This document shows, piece after piece, positions 6,999 through 14,812 of a DNA stretch of 27,276 bases (position 1 is its first letter; each line of letters begins with the position of its first letter). The notes beneath the pieces were generated by a model. The model saw only the letters and a program-made list of their open reading frames with translations. It was not told where the DNA came from and did not search any database. Source of the stretch: SURF-58 sp041305085 (lineage in GTDB: Archaea; Nanobdellota; Nanobdellia; Woesearchaeales; UBA9642). Where the stretch lies: NCBI GenBank assembly GCA_041305085.1, contig JBFYMA010000044.1, positions 1 to 27,276 of the forward strand, written 5' to 3'. Both the position numbers and the translations under genes were made by a program.

Positions 6999-7643
6999 AT
7001 GGATTCACTAAAACCAGGAATTGATACAATAAAGACAGGCACAACAACCCTTGGAATGGTCTGCAAGGACGGGTTGATTCTTGCTGCAGACAGAAGGGCC
7101 ACTGCAGGCAACTTTATTGCCAGCAAGACAACCAAAAAGGTTATGCCAATAACTGACATGATGGCATTGACAGTTGCAGGAAGCGTAAGCGACATACAGC
7201 TCATTGTAAAGCTAATAAGAGCCGAGCTTTCCCTCAAGTCTGTGAAGACAGGCAGGGATATAACTGTGAAAGAGGCTGCAAACCTTCTCTCAGGCATGGT
7301 TTACCAGAACATCAGGAGCTTTTCAGTGATTCCAGGAGTGAGCCATTTCTTGTTCGGAGGATATGATCAGGATGGATTCCATCTTTATGAGATTTATCCA
7401 GATGGTTCGCTTTCAGATGTTGACGACTTTGTGAGCAGCGGAAGCGGAAGCCCTATGGTTTACGGAGTGCTGGAGACTGACTTCAGAAAGAACATGTCTA
7501 TAAAAGAGGCTGAAGAACTTGCCATAAAAGGAATGAAGGGAAGCCTTCAGAGAGACAGCGCTTCTGGAAACGGTATAGACATTTTTAGCATTACCAAAGA
7601 AGGCGTAAAGCAGATCTTTGAGAAAACAATAAGCTCTTTTTAA
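6999..7643 (+). CDS. psmB: proteasome subunit beta
   Basis: A catalytic subunit of the 20S proteasome. The 214-residue precursor has a 14-residue propeptide ending in Gly before TTTLGMVCKDG. The exposed Thr15 becomes the N-terminal nucleophile Thr1, with Asp17 (LAADRRAT) and Lys33 (KTTKKV) in mature numbering. GSGSP and the SGNGIDI region complete the site. Beta subunits form the inner rings of the barrel and cut unfolded proteins delivered by AAA ATPases such as PAN. The ATG at 6999 is chosen over the upstream ATG at 6972, because GGTGG at 6989-6993 fits it and a short propeptide is normal. The alpha subunit is not in this window. A T-rich terminator follows. Confidence 0.96.
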   Translation: MDSLKPGIDTIKTGTTTLGMVCKDGLILAADRRATAGNFIASKTTKKVMPITDMMALTVAGSVSDIQLIVKLIRAELSLKSVKTGRDITVKEAANLLSGMVYQNIRSFSVIPGVSHFLFGGYDQDGFHLYEIYPDGSLSDVDDFVSSGSGSPMVYGVLETDFRKNMSIKEAEELAIKGMKGSLQRDSASGNGIDIFSITKEGVKQIFEKTISSF

Positions 7644-7651
7644 TAAATTAA

Positions 7652-7667
7652 TTTTTTTATTTTTTTT
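7652..7667 (+). terminator. oligo-T transcription terminator after psmB
   Basis: Two runs of seven and eight T, separated by one A, follow the proteasome stop codon with no hairpin. This is the usual archaeal termination signal, of the kind recognised together with FttA, which is encoded by the next gene. Confidence 0.6.
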
Positions 7668-7724
7668 AGGCAAAAAATAAGCAAATAAAAATAAAATATT
7701 CTGAAAAAAACAAAGGTGACTTAA

Positions 7725-9620
7725 GTGGTTAGCGAAATAATAAAAGAAGTATTGAAAGACCTGCCTGAAAACAAGATTTCTGACGCAGGCTTTGAAGGAG
7801 CCAACATTGTGCTCTACACTACAGACAAGGATTTCTTTCTTGACAACAAGGGAACAATAAAGCAGATAGTTGACAAAATAAAAAAAAGGATCGAGCTCAG
7901 GCCAGATCCTTCTTTATGCATGCCTGAGGAAAAGGCTGAAAAAGAAATAAAGAAGATAATCAGCAAAGATGCCAAGATAGACCAGATAATCTTTGACCCC
8001 CAAAGGTCAATAGTTATAATAGAGGCTGAAAAGCCAGGCATGGCAATCGGAAAGCAGGGAGAGCTTTTGCAGGAGATAAAAAACAAGACAGCCTGGGTGC
8101 CAATAATTAGAAGAACTCCTCCAATCAGAAGCCAGATTATTGAAAACATCCGCGCAGTTCTCTACCAGAACAACGACTACAGGAAAAAGTTTCTCAACAA
8201 AACAGGCGAAAGGATTTACAACGGCTGGCTCAGGAGCAAAAAAGAGGAATGGGTCAGGGTTAGCTTTTTAGGAGGCTCAAGAGAGGTTGGAAGAAGCTGC
8301 ATTTTTTTGCAGACCCCTGAATCAAGGGTCTTGCTTGACTGCGGAATAAACGTGGCTGACAAGAACCAGATGTACCCAATACTGGAGGCTCCTGAATTCA
8401 ACATTAAAGAGCTGGATGCTGTAATACTCAGCCACGCACACATGGATCACTGCGGACTCATTCCATACCTTTTCAAGTATGGGTATAAAGGCCCTGTATA
8501 CTGCACAGAACCCTCAAGGGACATGATGGCCCTTCTCCAGCTGGACTTTGTAAAGATCCAGAGGGATGAAGGCGACGAGCCGATTTACACAAGCGAAGAA
8601 ATAAAAGAGATGGTAAAGCACACCATAACACTGAACTATGAAGAGGTCACAGACATAACCCCTGATGTAAGGATCACTCTTTACAACTCAGGCCATATAT
8701 TAGGGGGAGCAATGGTGCACATCCACATAGGAAATGGGTTGCATAATTTCCTGTACACAGGAGACATGAAGTTTGCAAGGACAAACCTTTTGGCTCCTGC
8801 AGCCTCAAGCTTTCCAAGGCTCGAGACAATGCTCATAGAAGCAACATATGGCGGGAAAGACAATGTCAGGCCTCCTCAGCAAGAGGAGGACAAAAACTTT
8901 GCAGAAACAGTTATCCAGACAATAAAGCGCAAAGGAAAAGTGCTCATGCCTGTCCTTGGAAGCGGAAGAGCCCAGGAAGTGATTGCCATCATAGAAAAGC
9001 TTCTCAGGGAGAAAAGGTTGCCAGATGTTGATGTATATATAGATGGAATGGTATGGGACATAACAGCAATCCATACAGCATATCCTGAGTTTATGAACAG
9101 CACAGTAAGGCAGCAGATATTCAACAAGGACAACAACCCTTTCCTGATAAAAAACATAAAAAGGGTTGGAAGCTCCAAGGAAAGGAAGGAAGTCATAGAG
9201 GACAAAGGAGCATGCATAATCCTTGCGACAAGCGGAATGCTTGTGGGAGGGCCAAGCGTTGAATACCTGAAGCAGCTTGGAGACAATCCAAAGAACACTC
9301 TGATATTTACCTGCTACCAGGGAGAAGGAAGCCTTGGCAGAAGAATCCAGCGCGGAGAAACAGAGTTTGTGTTTAACAACGGAACCCCAAACCCTGAAGT
9401 GCTCAACCTGAAAATGGACGTTTCCAGGGTCGAAATTGCAGGCCACGCAGACAGGAGAGAGCTCATGAACTACATTGCAAGGGTCAACCCAAAGCCCAAA
9501 AAGATTCTTGTGAACCATGGCGAGAATTCAAGATGCCTGGATCTGGCAAGCTCACTCCACAAGCAGTTCAGAGTAGAGACAGTTGTGCCAAGAGTGCTGG
9601 ATTGTCTGAGGCTGAGGTAA
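7725..9620 (+). CDS. fttA: beta-CASP ribonuclease FttA / aCPSF1 (transcription termination factor)
   Basis: A 631-residue protein with the complete archaeal aCPSF1 layout: N-terminal KH-like RNA-binding domains (about 1-150, with PGMAIGKQGELLQEI as the KH loop), a metallo-beta-lactamase domain carrying SHAHMDH (His237, His239, Asp241, His242) for two zinc ions, a beta-CASP insert (about 370-560), then the closing lactamase part with AGHADRRE and VNHGE. It cuts U-rich 3' ends of transcripts and releases RNA polymerase; it is the archaeal relative of CPSF73 and is conserved throughout archaea. It starts at GTG 7725 with GGTGA at 7716-7720. It lies downstream of psmB, from which it is separated by a T-rich terminator, so it is probably a separate transcript. 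Confidence 0.96.
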   Translation: MVSEIIKEVLKDLPENKISDAGFEGANIVLYTTDKDFFLDNKGTIKQIVDKIKKRIELRPDPSLCMPEEKAEKEIKKIISKDAKIDQIIFDPQRSIVIIEAEKPGMAIGKQGELLQEIKNKTAWVPIIRRTPPIRSQIIENIRAVLYQNNDYRKKFLNKTGERIYNGWLRSKKEEWVRVSFLGGSREVGRSCIFLQTPESRVLLDCGINVADKNQMYPILEAPEFNIKELDAVILSHAHMDHCGLIPYLFKYGYKGPVYCTEPSRDMMALLQLDFVKIQRDEGDEPIYTSEEIKEMVKHTITLNYEEVTDITPDVRITLYNSGHILGGAMVHIHIGNGLHNFLYTGDMKFARTNLLAPAASSFPRLETMLIEATYGGKDNVRPPQQEEDKNFAETVIQTIKRKGKVLMPVLGSGRAQEVIAIIEKLLREKRLPDVDVYIDGMVWDITAIHTAYPEFMNSTVRQQIFNKDNNPFLIKNIKRVGSSKERKEVIEDKGACIILATSGMLVGGPSVEYLKQLGDNPKNTLIFTCYQGEGSLGRRIQRGETEFVFNNGTPNPEVLNLKMDVSRVEIAGHADRRELMNYIARVNPKPKKILVNHGENSRCLDLASSLHKQFRVETVVPRVLDCLRLR

Positions 9621-9634
9621 AACAATAAAAAAAG

Positions 9635-9887
9635 ATGAACAAAATTGGCAACAGCAATAACTATTAATATAATGGGTCTTGTTTCTAATATTGTAGGGGC
9701 TATTGTGTTAGCAATACCTCTGTTCAAGACTCAAAAACAAATTGAGAACTTAAGTGCAGGTTATTTGGATCATGACCCTTATTTGCTTTAATCTTTCATA
9801 AAAGATAAATGGTTGGGTTTTGCAGGATTAGTTTTTCTAGTGCTTGGTTTTGCTATGCAACTATCAGCAATCTTAGTCTTCGACTAG
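9635..9887 (+). pseudogene. broken small membrane-protein gene
   Basis: From a TTG at 9645 one frame reads a first membrane helix (NIMGLVSNIVGAIVLAIPLF), a KTQKQIENL linker, then an in-frame TAA at 9789-9791. The same frame continues as SFIKDKWLGFAGLVFLVLGF, a second membrane helix, to TAG at 9885-9887. The two halves look like one two-helix membrane protein of about 80 residues of a kind common in archaea. The better start, ATG 9635 (MNKIG), is in another frame, so a frameshift may also be present. Without the stop and the shift this would be an ordinary small gene. It follows fttA closely. Confidence 0.6.
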
Positions 9888-9950
9888 ATACTAAGTCCAA
9901 CTGAATAAGTGTGTTTAGTATAATTTGATTTACCACACAGACTTCTCACT

Positions 9951-10200
9951 TTTTATTGAAAATTGCGCAGGGTTGAATATCACAGAGTGATGCCAGCAAT
10001 CTTTGATTGCTCTGCACCCCGCATGCTGAAAAGCAGAGCTTTTGGCATCCCTTTCGGGACTTTAGTGCGCAATTTTCAATTCTAAGAAATGCTAAAGCAT
10101 TTCTTGAACCGGAAATCTTTGATTTCCTTGTTCCAAAAATGCGCCTTCCATTAGCGAAGGCGTAATACCCCAACCGTGAGGTTGGGGATAAGCCTGAGCA
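9951..10200 (+). repeat. hairpin-rich repeat element, long copy
   Basis: This begins with the 39 nt also found at 2678. A 14-bp inverted repeat (9955-9968 with 10067-10080) encloses the conserved core with apical hairpin AGCAATC-TTT-GATTGCT. A further series of perfect hairpins follows: AAGAAATGC/GCATTTCTT, GGAAATC/GATTTCC, CGCCTTC/GAAGGCG and CCCCAACC-GTGA-GGTTGGGG. The last one and the following GGGATAAGCCTGAGC resemble right ends of IS200/IS605-type elements, but no tnpA or tnpB gene is nearby. It may be a non-autonomous element or a large structured RNA. The short open frames across it are not convincing. Confidence 0.6.
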
Positions 10201-10276
10201 GCAGCATTTTTGTTATATACAACAATAAATTTCACAAAATATTATAAACCACAGACTTTAAGTATGTAAACATTTT

Positions 10277-10316
10277 ATACGTATAAAACGTATTACACAT
10301 AAACAGCAAAAGGTGA
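10277..10316 (+). promoter_or_regulatory. promoter, possible operator and RBS of the antitoxin gene
   Basis: A TATA-like TTTATACG region overlaps the 8-bp palindrome ATACGTAT (10277-10284). A second ACGTAT follows 9 bp later (10288-10293), a spacing suited to a ribbon-helix-helix autorepressor. AGGTGA at 10311-10316 is the ribosome binding site for the ATG at 10321. Confidence 0.5.
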
Positions 10317-10320
10317 AAAA

Positions 10321-10542
10321 ATGGTTAGCATTACACTATCTGTTCCTCAAGATTTAAAACAGGAAACGGACTCTTTTGTAGATATAAATTGGAGTTCTGT
10401 TGCAAGAGAGGCCATAAAAAAGAAGGTAACTATGCTAAAGAAATTTCAAGAGTTTACTAAAAATAGCACCTTTACTGAAGGGGATGCTCTGGAACTGGGA
10501 AGAAAAGTTAATAAAGCAATAGCCAAAAGACACAACTCGTAA
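10321..10542 (+). CDS. VapB-like antitoxin
   Basis: A 73-residue protein starting MVSITLSVPQDLKQE, with a short strand followed by two helices (SSVAREAIKKKVTMLKKFQEF). This is the pattern of ribbon-helix-helix antitoxins that bind their own operator as dimers. The C-terminal part (TEGDALELGRKVNKAIAKRHNS) would be the toxin-binding tail. Direct repeats sit at the promoter. The stop codon overlaps the start of a downstream PIN-domain reading frame by five bases, the standard arrangement of vapBC operons, which strengthens the call. The partner toxin appears broken, so the antitoxin may now act alone or be decaying as well. Confidence 0.75.
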   Translation: MVSITLSVPQDLKQETDSFVDINWSSVAREAIKKKVTMLKKFQEFTKNSTFTEGDALELGRKVNKAIAKRHNS

Positions 10543-10940
10543 AATAAGACTAGTAATAGACGCAAATATAATATTTGCAGCTCTGATTAAAAACAGTTTC
10601 ACAATAGAAATAATTTTTAAAGAAGAGTTGGCACTTTTTGTTCCAGAATTTTTTATTGAAGAGCTGACAAAGCATGAGCAGACTATCCTGAAGAAAACCA
10701 AAAAAACAAAACAAGAATTGATTGAACTAATAGAAATTTTAAAAGAAATAATGATTGTTCCAAAAAAAGACTATGCAGGTATTGAAAAAGCAAAACAAAT
10801 TTCTCCGGATGAAAATGATGTTCCATACTTTGCACTTGCACTTAAACTTAATTGCCATTTATGGACAAATGACAAACTGCTTAAATCTCAAAAGATAGTG
10901 CCTGTTTTTTTCAACAAGCGAAATAAAAGACAAACTGTAG
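10538..10940 (+). pseudogene. PIN-domain (VapC-like) toxin, start lost and frameshifted
   Basis: The frame reads KIRLVIDANIIFAALIK, containing the first PIN aspartate, then FVPEFFIEELTKHE and SPDENDVPYFALALKLNCHLWTNDKLL, containing the acidic pairs that complete the metal site of PIN ribonucleases. No ATG, GTG or TTG opens the frame: the codon where ATG is expected (10538) is CGT, and ATA at 10544 is the only near-start. At 10905-10911 a run of seven T throws the frame off. With six T it would end VFSTSEIKDKL and stop at 10938-10940, a normal PIN C-terminus. As sequenced, the frame runs antisense through tRNA-Ala. An inactive toxin or a sequencing error are both possible. Confidence 0.7.
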
Positions 10941-10945
10941 AAACA

Positions 10946-11017
10946 TGGACCTGCCGGGAATTGAACCCGGTGTCTCAACCTTGCGAAGGTTGCGTGTTAC
11001 CGATACACCACAGGCCC
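10946..11017 (-). tRNA. tRNA-Ala (CGC)
   Basis: An intronless 72-nt tRNA with acceptor GGGCCTG/CAGGTCC including the G3-U70 pair that identifies alanine tRNAs. Discriminator A, anticodon stem CAACC/GGTTG, loop TTCGCAA (anticodon CGC), T-arm CCGGG-TTCAATT-CCCGG. Its 3' end lies six bases from the end of the convergent broken toxin frame. Confidence 0.95.
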
Positions 11018-11077
11018 ACAGACTGCTGGAAAAGGTGTTTGTTTATAACTTTTTTTTTATTTTCGTTGTTTTTCGTG

Positions 11078-11147
11078 ATCAATTCAGGTAATAACCGAGC
11101 TTTGCCCGGCCTATGCCCGCCTCTTGGCGGGTCTGGACTGAATTGAT
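11078..11147. repeat. three-way-junction palindromic element A
   Basis: A perfect 10-bp outer stem ATCAATTCAG/CTGAATTGAT encloses two hairpins: CCGAGC-TTT-GCCCGG (11095-11109, one mismatch on this strand, G-U if transcribed from the other) and CCCGCC-TCTT-GGCGGG (11116-11131). The same layout, with the shared 12-mer GCTTTGCCCGGC and compensatory changes in the stems, occurs at 21959-22025. Both copies stand just upstream of a promoter in the same orientation to the gene. Confidence 0.65.
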
Positions 11148-11208
11148 GAATAACACACGCTTTATTATTACCAAACATTTATAAACAAGCTTTTAATCTA
11201 TAAACAGC

Positions 11209-12903
11209 ATGAAAATAGAGCAGGTTATTGAAAAGCACGCACTTGAAAACGCGCTGAAGCATGAGGGTAAAGCCAATCCAAAAGCGGTTGTTGGGAGTGT
11301 TATAGGAGAATCACCTGAATCAAAAAAGGACATGAAAAACACTGCCAAGCTTGTGGAGCAGGCTGTGCAGAAAATAAACAAGCTTTCGCTTCAAGAGCAG
11401 AAAGAGTTGGCAAAAAAATATCCAGAGATTTTTGAAAAAAAGCACTCAAAGCCAAAAGATGAGCTGAAAGAGCTGGAAGATGTGCCAAAAACAGGCGTTA
11501 TAATGAGGTTTGCTCCTTCTCCTTCAGGGCCGATGCACATCGGGCATGCGCTGACCGGAGGGCTGACTTCTTTATATGTTGAGAAATACTTTGGCAGGTT
11601 CATTCTCAGGATAGAGGACACAAACACCGACAACATATATCTTCCTGCTTATGACCTTTTGCCCAACGATGCAGAATGGATTTTTGGCAATGTGTCAGAA
11701 GTCTGGGTTCAGTCTGACAGGATGCAGATATATTATAATTATATTGAAAAGTTTTTAGAGCAGGGAAACACATATGTCTGCACCTGCAGCCAGGAAGCAT
11801 TTAAAAAAATTATTACCCAGAAAAAAGCCTGCCCATGCAGAGAGCTGCCGAAAAAGGAGCAGAAAGAGCGCTGGAAAAAAATGCTCGACACTAACGGCTT
11901 CAAAGAAGGAGATGCAGTCATAAGGTTCAAGACAGATGTAGAGCATAAAAACCCTGCTATGAGGGATTTCCCGCTGGCAAGGATAAACACTGGAGACCAC
12001 GCAAGGCAGGGCTTCAAGTACAGGGTGTGGCCTTTGATGAACCTTTCTGTGTTTGTGGATGATGTTGAGGCAGGAATGACCCATATAATCCGTGCAAAGG
12101 ACCATGCAGACAACGCCAAAAGGCAGGAGTTCATGTACAATGCGCTGAAAAAGCAAATACCAAAAAGCTATTTTGTGGGAAGGATAAATTTTCTGGATAT
12201 GGAGCTCTCGACAACCAAGACAAAGGAAAAGATTGAGAAAGGGGAGTTTTTGGGCTGGGATGACATAAGGCTGCCGTTTTTAGGGGCATTAAAAAGAAGG
12301 GGCTACCAGGCAGAGGCTTTTAAGGAGTACTCAAAAAGAATAGGAATTTCACTCACAGACAAAACAGTCTCAAAAGAAGAATTTTTCAAAAACCTAGATG
12401 CCTACAACAAGGATATAATAGATAAAAGGGCAAACAGGTATTTTTTTGTGCATGACCCTATCGAGCTGTCAATAAAGGACTTTCCTGAAACACAGCTCGA
12501 GTTGAAGCTCCATCCTGATGAGCCGAAAAGAGGCGTAAGAAAGTTTGACGCAGGCGAGCACTTCCTGATTGCAAGGGAGGACTTTGAAAAAATAAAGGAT
12601 GGAGAGATTGTAAGGCTGATGGACTGCCTCAACTTTTCAAAGGACGGCTATGAGTGCAGGTTTGACTCGCTGGGTTATGAAAAATTTAAGGAAAAAGGCA
12701 GCCTCATAATCCACTGGCTCACCCAGAAGGACAATGTGGAGACAGAAATACTCATGCCTGATGGCACCATAAAAAAAGGGCTTGCAGAAAGGAATGTTTT
12801 GCAGGAGCAGGAAGGCTTTGTTGTCCAGTTCGAGAGGTTTGGGTTTTGCAGGCTCGACAAAAAAGAGGATGACAAATTAACTTTCTGGTTCGCCCATAAG
12901 TGA
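11209..12903 (+). CDS. gltX: glutamyl-tRNA synthetase (archaeal type)
   Basis: A 564-residue class I synthetase that charges tRNA-Glu (and, in archaea with GatDE, also tRNA-Gln). An N-terminal archaeal/eukaryotic-type extension of about 95 residues precedes the catalytic domain with FAPSPSGPMHIGH (HIGH at 110-113) and RIEDTNT. A CxC...CxC cluster (191/193 and 208/210) may bind zinc. MELSTTKTKE (331-340) replaces KMSKS, as is usual in this branch. The last 170 residues form the beta-barrel anticodon-binding region typical of GlnRS-like archaeal enzymes. ACATTTATAAAC at 11174-11185 lies about 25-30 nt before the ATG, so the mRNA should be leaderless. Palindromic element A lies just upstream of the promoter. 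Confidence 0.95.
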   Translation: MKIEQVIEKHALENALKHEGKANPKAVVGSVIGESPESKKDMKNTAKLVEQAVQKINKLSLQEQKELAKKYPEIFEKKHSKPKDELKELEDVPKTGVIMRFAPSPSGPMHIGHALTGGLTSLYVEKYFGRFILRIEDTNTDNIYLPAYDLLPNDAEWIFGNVSEVWVQSDRMQIYYNYIEKFLEQGNTYVCTCSQEAFKKIITQKKACPCRELPKKEQKERWKKMLDTNGFKEGDAVIRFKTDVEHKNPAMRDFPLARINTGDHARQGFKYRVWPLMNLSVFVDDVEAGMTHIIRAKDHADNAKRQEFMYNALKKQIPKSYFVGRINFLDMELSTTKTKEKIEKGEFLGWDDIRLPFLGALKRRGYQAEAFKEYSKRIGISLTDKTVSKEEFFKNLDAYNKDIIDKRANRYFFVHDPIELSIKDFPETQLELKLHPDEPKRGVRKFDAGEHFLIAREDFEKIKDGEIVRLMDCLNFSKDGYECRFDSLGYEKFKEKGSLIIHWLTQKDNVETEILMPDGTIKKGLAERNVLQEQEGFVVQFERFGFCRLDKKEDDKLTFWFAHK

Positions 12904-12926
12904 TGCGGGCTAATTTGAATAACTGG

Positions 12927-13733
12927 CTAATAATTATAGTAAGCATTTTTGCCAATAATCTTTCTTGCAAAACACTCATTTTTTTCTGAAGCAAGCCTTC
13001 CGAAAAGCCTGAACCTTGAATTGACCAATTTGTCAAGGTGCATCTCTTCTGGAAAGCAGAAAAATCTTCCTTTTTCGCAGCCAATTGTAAAATATCCTTC
13101 TTTTCCGAGATGAACTCCTTTTACAAACTCAAAAAACCCTTTTTTGCCTCCGTAAACCTGCACGATGTCGTGCACATCCTCTCTTGTAAGGAATTTTCCT
13201 CCAATGCTTTCAAGAGAAAAAGCTTCCACAGCTGCAAAGTCCAGCCATTCTCCGAAGACTTTTTTTGGCTTTGAAAGCTCTCTCTGGTTGCAGACCCCTG
13301 GCCTGTGCATGGTCTCAATAAAAAGCCTGCCTTTTCCGTTGCTTACGCAGTTTCCGACAAACCCGTTGTTAGGGTTGCTTATCTGGCTTGTAACCAGAAA
13401 CTTGTACTTCCAAAGGTTTTGCCTATTGGCATAAATCCAGTCAACTGCATCATTTGGGTTTGTTACATTGAACAGAAAATCCTTTTCAGCGCCAATGTCC
13501 TCATATAATGGATCCCAGATGAATAAACAAGGGGCATACTCCTGGATGAATGCTTTTGAAAGACCTGTTTTTTGCTCTATATCATACATTCCAATCTTGA
13601 ATGTTTTCCAGCGGATTGTTTCAAGGCCAAACTCGTCCCTTACAGCCCTGTAGGTCTGGTCAGTCTCAACATCCATATAGGCAAAAGAATCAAAACCTTG
13701 TTTTTTCAGTGACTTTTTCCACGAGTCAGCCAT
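12927..13733 (-). CDS. conserved-looking protein of unknown function
   Basis: About 268 residues with no signal peptide or membrane segment. The sequence is rich in aromatics (FLFNVTNPNDAVDWIY, LWKYKFLVTSQISNP) and has a striking central motif, GRLFIETMHRPGVCNQRELS, followed by FGEWLDFAAVEAFSLE; conserved Arg, Cys and Glu residues there could form an active site. I do not recognise the family. A longer GTG start at 13775 is open, but a TATA box (TTATAAAAC, about 13752-13761) falls inside it and lies about 25 nt upstream of the ATG at 13733, so the shorter leaderless start is preferred. It is convergent with gltX. Confidence 0.7.
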   Translation of the reverse strand: MADSWKKSLKKQGFDSFAYMDVETDQTYRAVRDEFGLETIRWKTFKIGMYDIEQKTGLSKAFIQEYAPCLFIWDPLYEDIGAEKDFLFNVTNPNDAVDWIYANRQNLWKYKFLVTSQISNPNNGFVGNCVSNGKGRLFIETMHRPGVCNQRELSKPKKVFGEWLDFAAVEAFSLESIGGKFLTREDVHDIVQVYGGKKGFFEFVKGVHLGKEGYFTIGCEKGRFFCFPEEMHLDKLVNSRFRLFGRLASEKNECFARKIIGKNAYYNY

Positions 13734-13870
13734 GGACTGCAAGATTGTTTTATGTTTTATAAGTGTTATGTTCACAAAACCGCAACACTTAAAAACATCC
13801 AGCTAAATCAATAATAAAATTCGTTAAAACGGGTTCTTGCTGCTTGTTTTTGCGGAAAAATGGTGATAAT

Positions 13871-14296
13871 ATGGCTATAAAAAAAGGAGACAAAATAAAG
13901 GTTGATTATACAGGAACGCTTGATGACGGCACAGTTTTTGACAGCTCAGAAAAGCACGGAAAGCCACTCGAGTTTGAGGCAGGCTCAGGTCAGCTCATAA
14001 AAGGGTTTGACGATGCAGTCATGGGCATGGAAAAAGGCCAGGAAAAAACCATAAAGATTTCGCCAGAAGAAGCCTATGGCGAGCCAAGAAATGATCTGGT
14101 AAAAAAAGTGCCCAGAGAGCAGCTTCCAAAAGACCAGGAGCCAAAGGCAGATATGGTCTTGATTGTAAAGCTCCCAAACGGCCACCAGATTCCTGCAATC
14201 ATAAAAGATGTTTCTGACAATGATGTTACAGTAGACCTAAACCATCCATTGGCCGGAAAAACACTCAACTTCAGGATAAAAGTTGTCGAGTGCTGA
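13871..14296 (+). CDS. FKBP-type peptidyl-prolyl cis-trans isomerase
   Basis: A 141-residue protein of the short archaeal FKBP/SlyD type that catalyses proline isomerisation and acts as a folding chaperone. VDYTGTLDDGTVFDSS (about 11-26) and LEFEAGSGQLIKGFDDAVMG (about 33-52) form the FKBP core, KISPEEAYGEPRND the loop before the insert-in-flap chaperone domain (about 70-120), and HPLAGKTLNFRIKVVE the closing strand. There is no signal peptide, so it is cytoplasmic. The ATG at 13871 has GGTGA at 13862-13866; an upstream TTG-started frame adds an unlikely tail. A run of eight T follows the stop. Confidence 0.94.
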   Translation: MAIKKGDKIKVDYTGTLDDGTVFDSSEKHGKPLEFEAGSGQLIKGFDDAVMGMEKGQEKTIKISPEEAYGEPRNDLVKKVPREQLPKDQEPKADMVLIVKLPNGHQIPAIIKDVSDNDVTVDLNHPLAGKTLNFRIKVVEC

Positions 14297-14301
14297 AAGT
14301 A

Positions 14302-14309
14302 TTTTTTTT
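14302..14309 (+). terminator. oligo-T terminator after the FKBP gene
   Basis: Eight consecutive T lie five bases after the FKBP stop codon with no hairpin, typical for archaeal termination. The convergent gene ends a few bases further on. Confidence 0.5.
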
Positions 14310-14314
14310 AATTC

Positions 14315-14812
14315 TCATTCCATAAATTCAATATTTTGTTTGGCTACATCATATTTTTCGAAAATATATTTGATTGCTTTGGATGGCAAATAACCTATTG
14401 TTGAGCCCGAACCATAATATAATATGCGAGTATTTGTTTCATGGGCTCTATAACATAATTCTGCCATACCATATAAAGAACCTCCTAACCCTAAGCAAAG
14501 CCTAGTGTCTAAATCTTGAGCCATCAAACTTGCCAAATACCCATAAATAGCAATGTTAGAAAACATATTCACTTTAGTTGCAAATTTAGAAAAGCCAAGA
14601 TCATCATATATCCTTTTCTTTATTTCGGCGCTCAGTGAACCTACAAAGGGAATTGTGCTGATGTCTAGTGCTACCAAAGCCATACTGCTGAGTTTTTTCC
14701 CTAAAATTGCTGCTGCTTTTTTTCCAACAGCAGGTGTTTCCTTAACAATACTCGCAAGGTCTCTCCCTATCTCTTTTCCCATTTCCTTTAAGATTGATGT
14801 TTTCTTATTCAT
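14315..14812 (-). CDS. unknown protein with hydrophobic centre
   Basis: A 165-residue protein. The N-terminal 40 residues are basic and helical (MNKKTSILKEMGKEIGRDL). A hydrophobic stretch follows (SSMALVALDISTIPFVGSL), then IAIYGYLASLMAQ, a glycine-rich LCLGLGGSLYGMAELC, and an amphipathic tail. Two or three membrane-associated segments are possible. The ATG at 14812 is chosen: it overlaps the stop of the upstream gene by eight bases, and GGTGAG just before it serves as ribosome binding site. A longer frame exists upstream but would overlap that gene extensively. The two genes form an operon with a dyad-marked promoter. No family recognised. Confidence 0.7.
   Translation of the reverse strand: MNKKTSILKEMGKEIGRDLASIVKETPAVGKKAAAILGKKLSSMALVALDISTIPFVGSLSAEIKKRIYDDLGFSKFATKVNMFSNIAIYGYLASLMAQDLDTRLCLGLGGSLYGMAELCYRAHETNTRILYYGSGSTIGYLPSKAIKYIFEKYDVAKQNIEFME

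Noticed and set aside
9946..10173. Minus-strand 75-codon frame across the hairpin array
   Set aside because: It lies entirely within perfect inverted repeats, with no RBS and a composition dictated by the hairpins.
9951..10200. TnpB or CRISPR locus
   Set aside because: No tnpA/tnpB-like frame is found within the window, and the hairpins are not regularly spaced direct repeats, so neither a complete IS605 element nor a CRISPR array is present.
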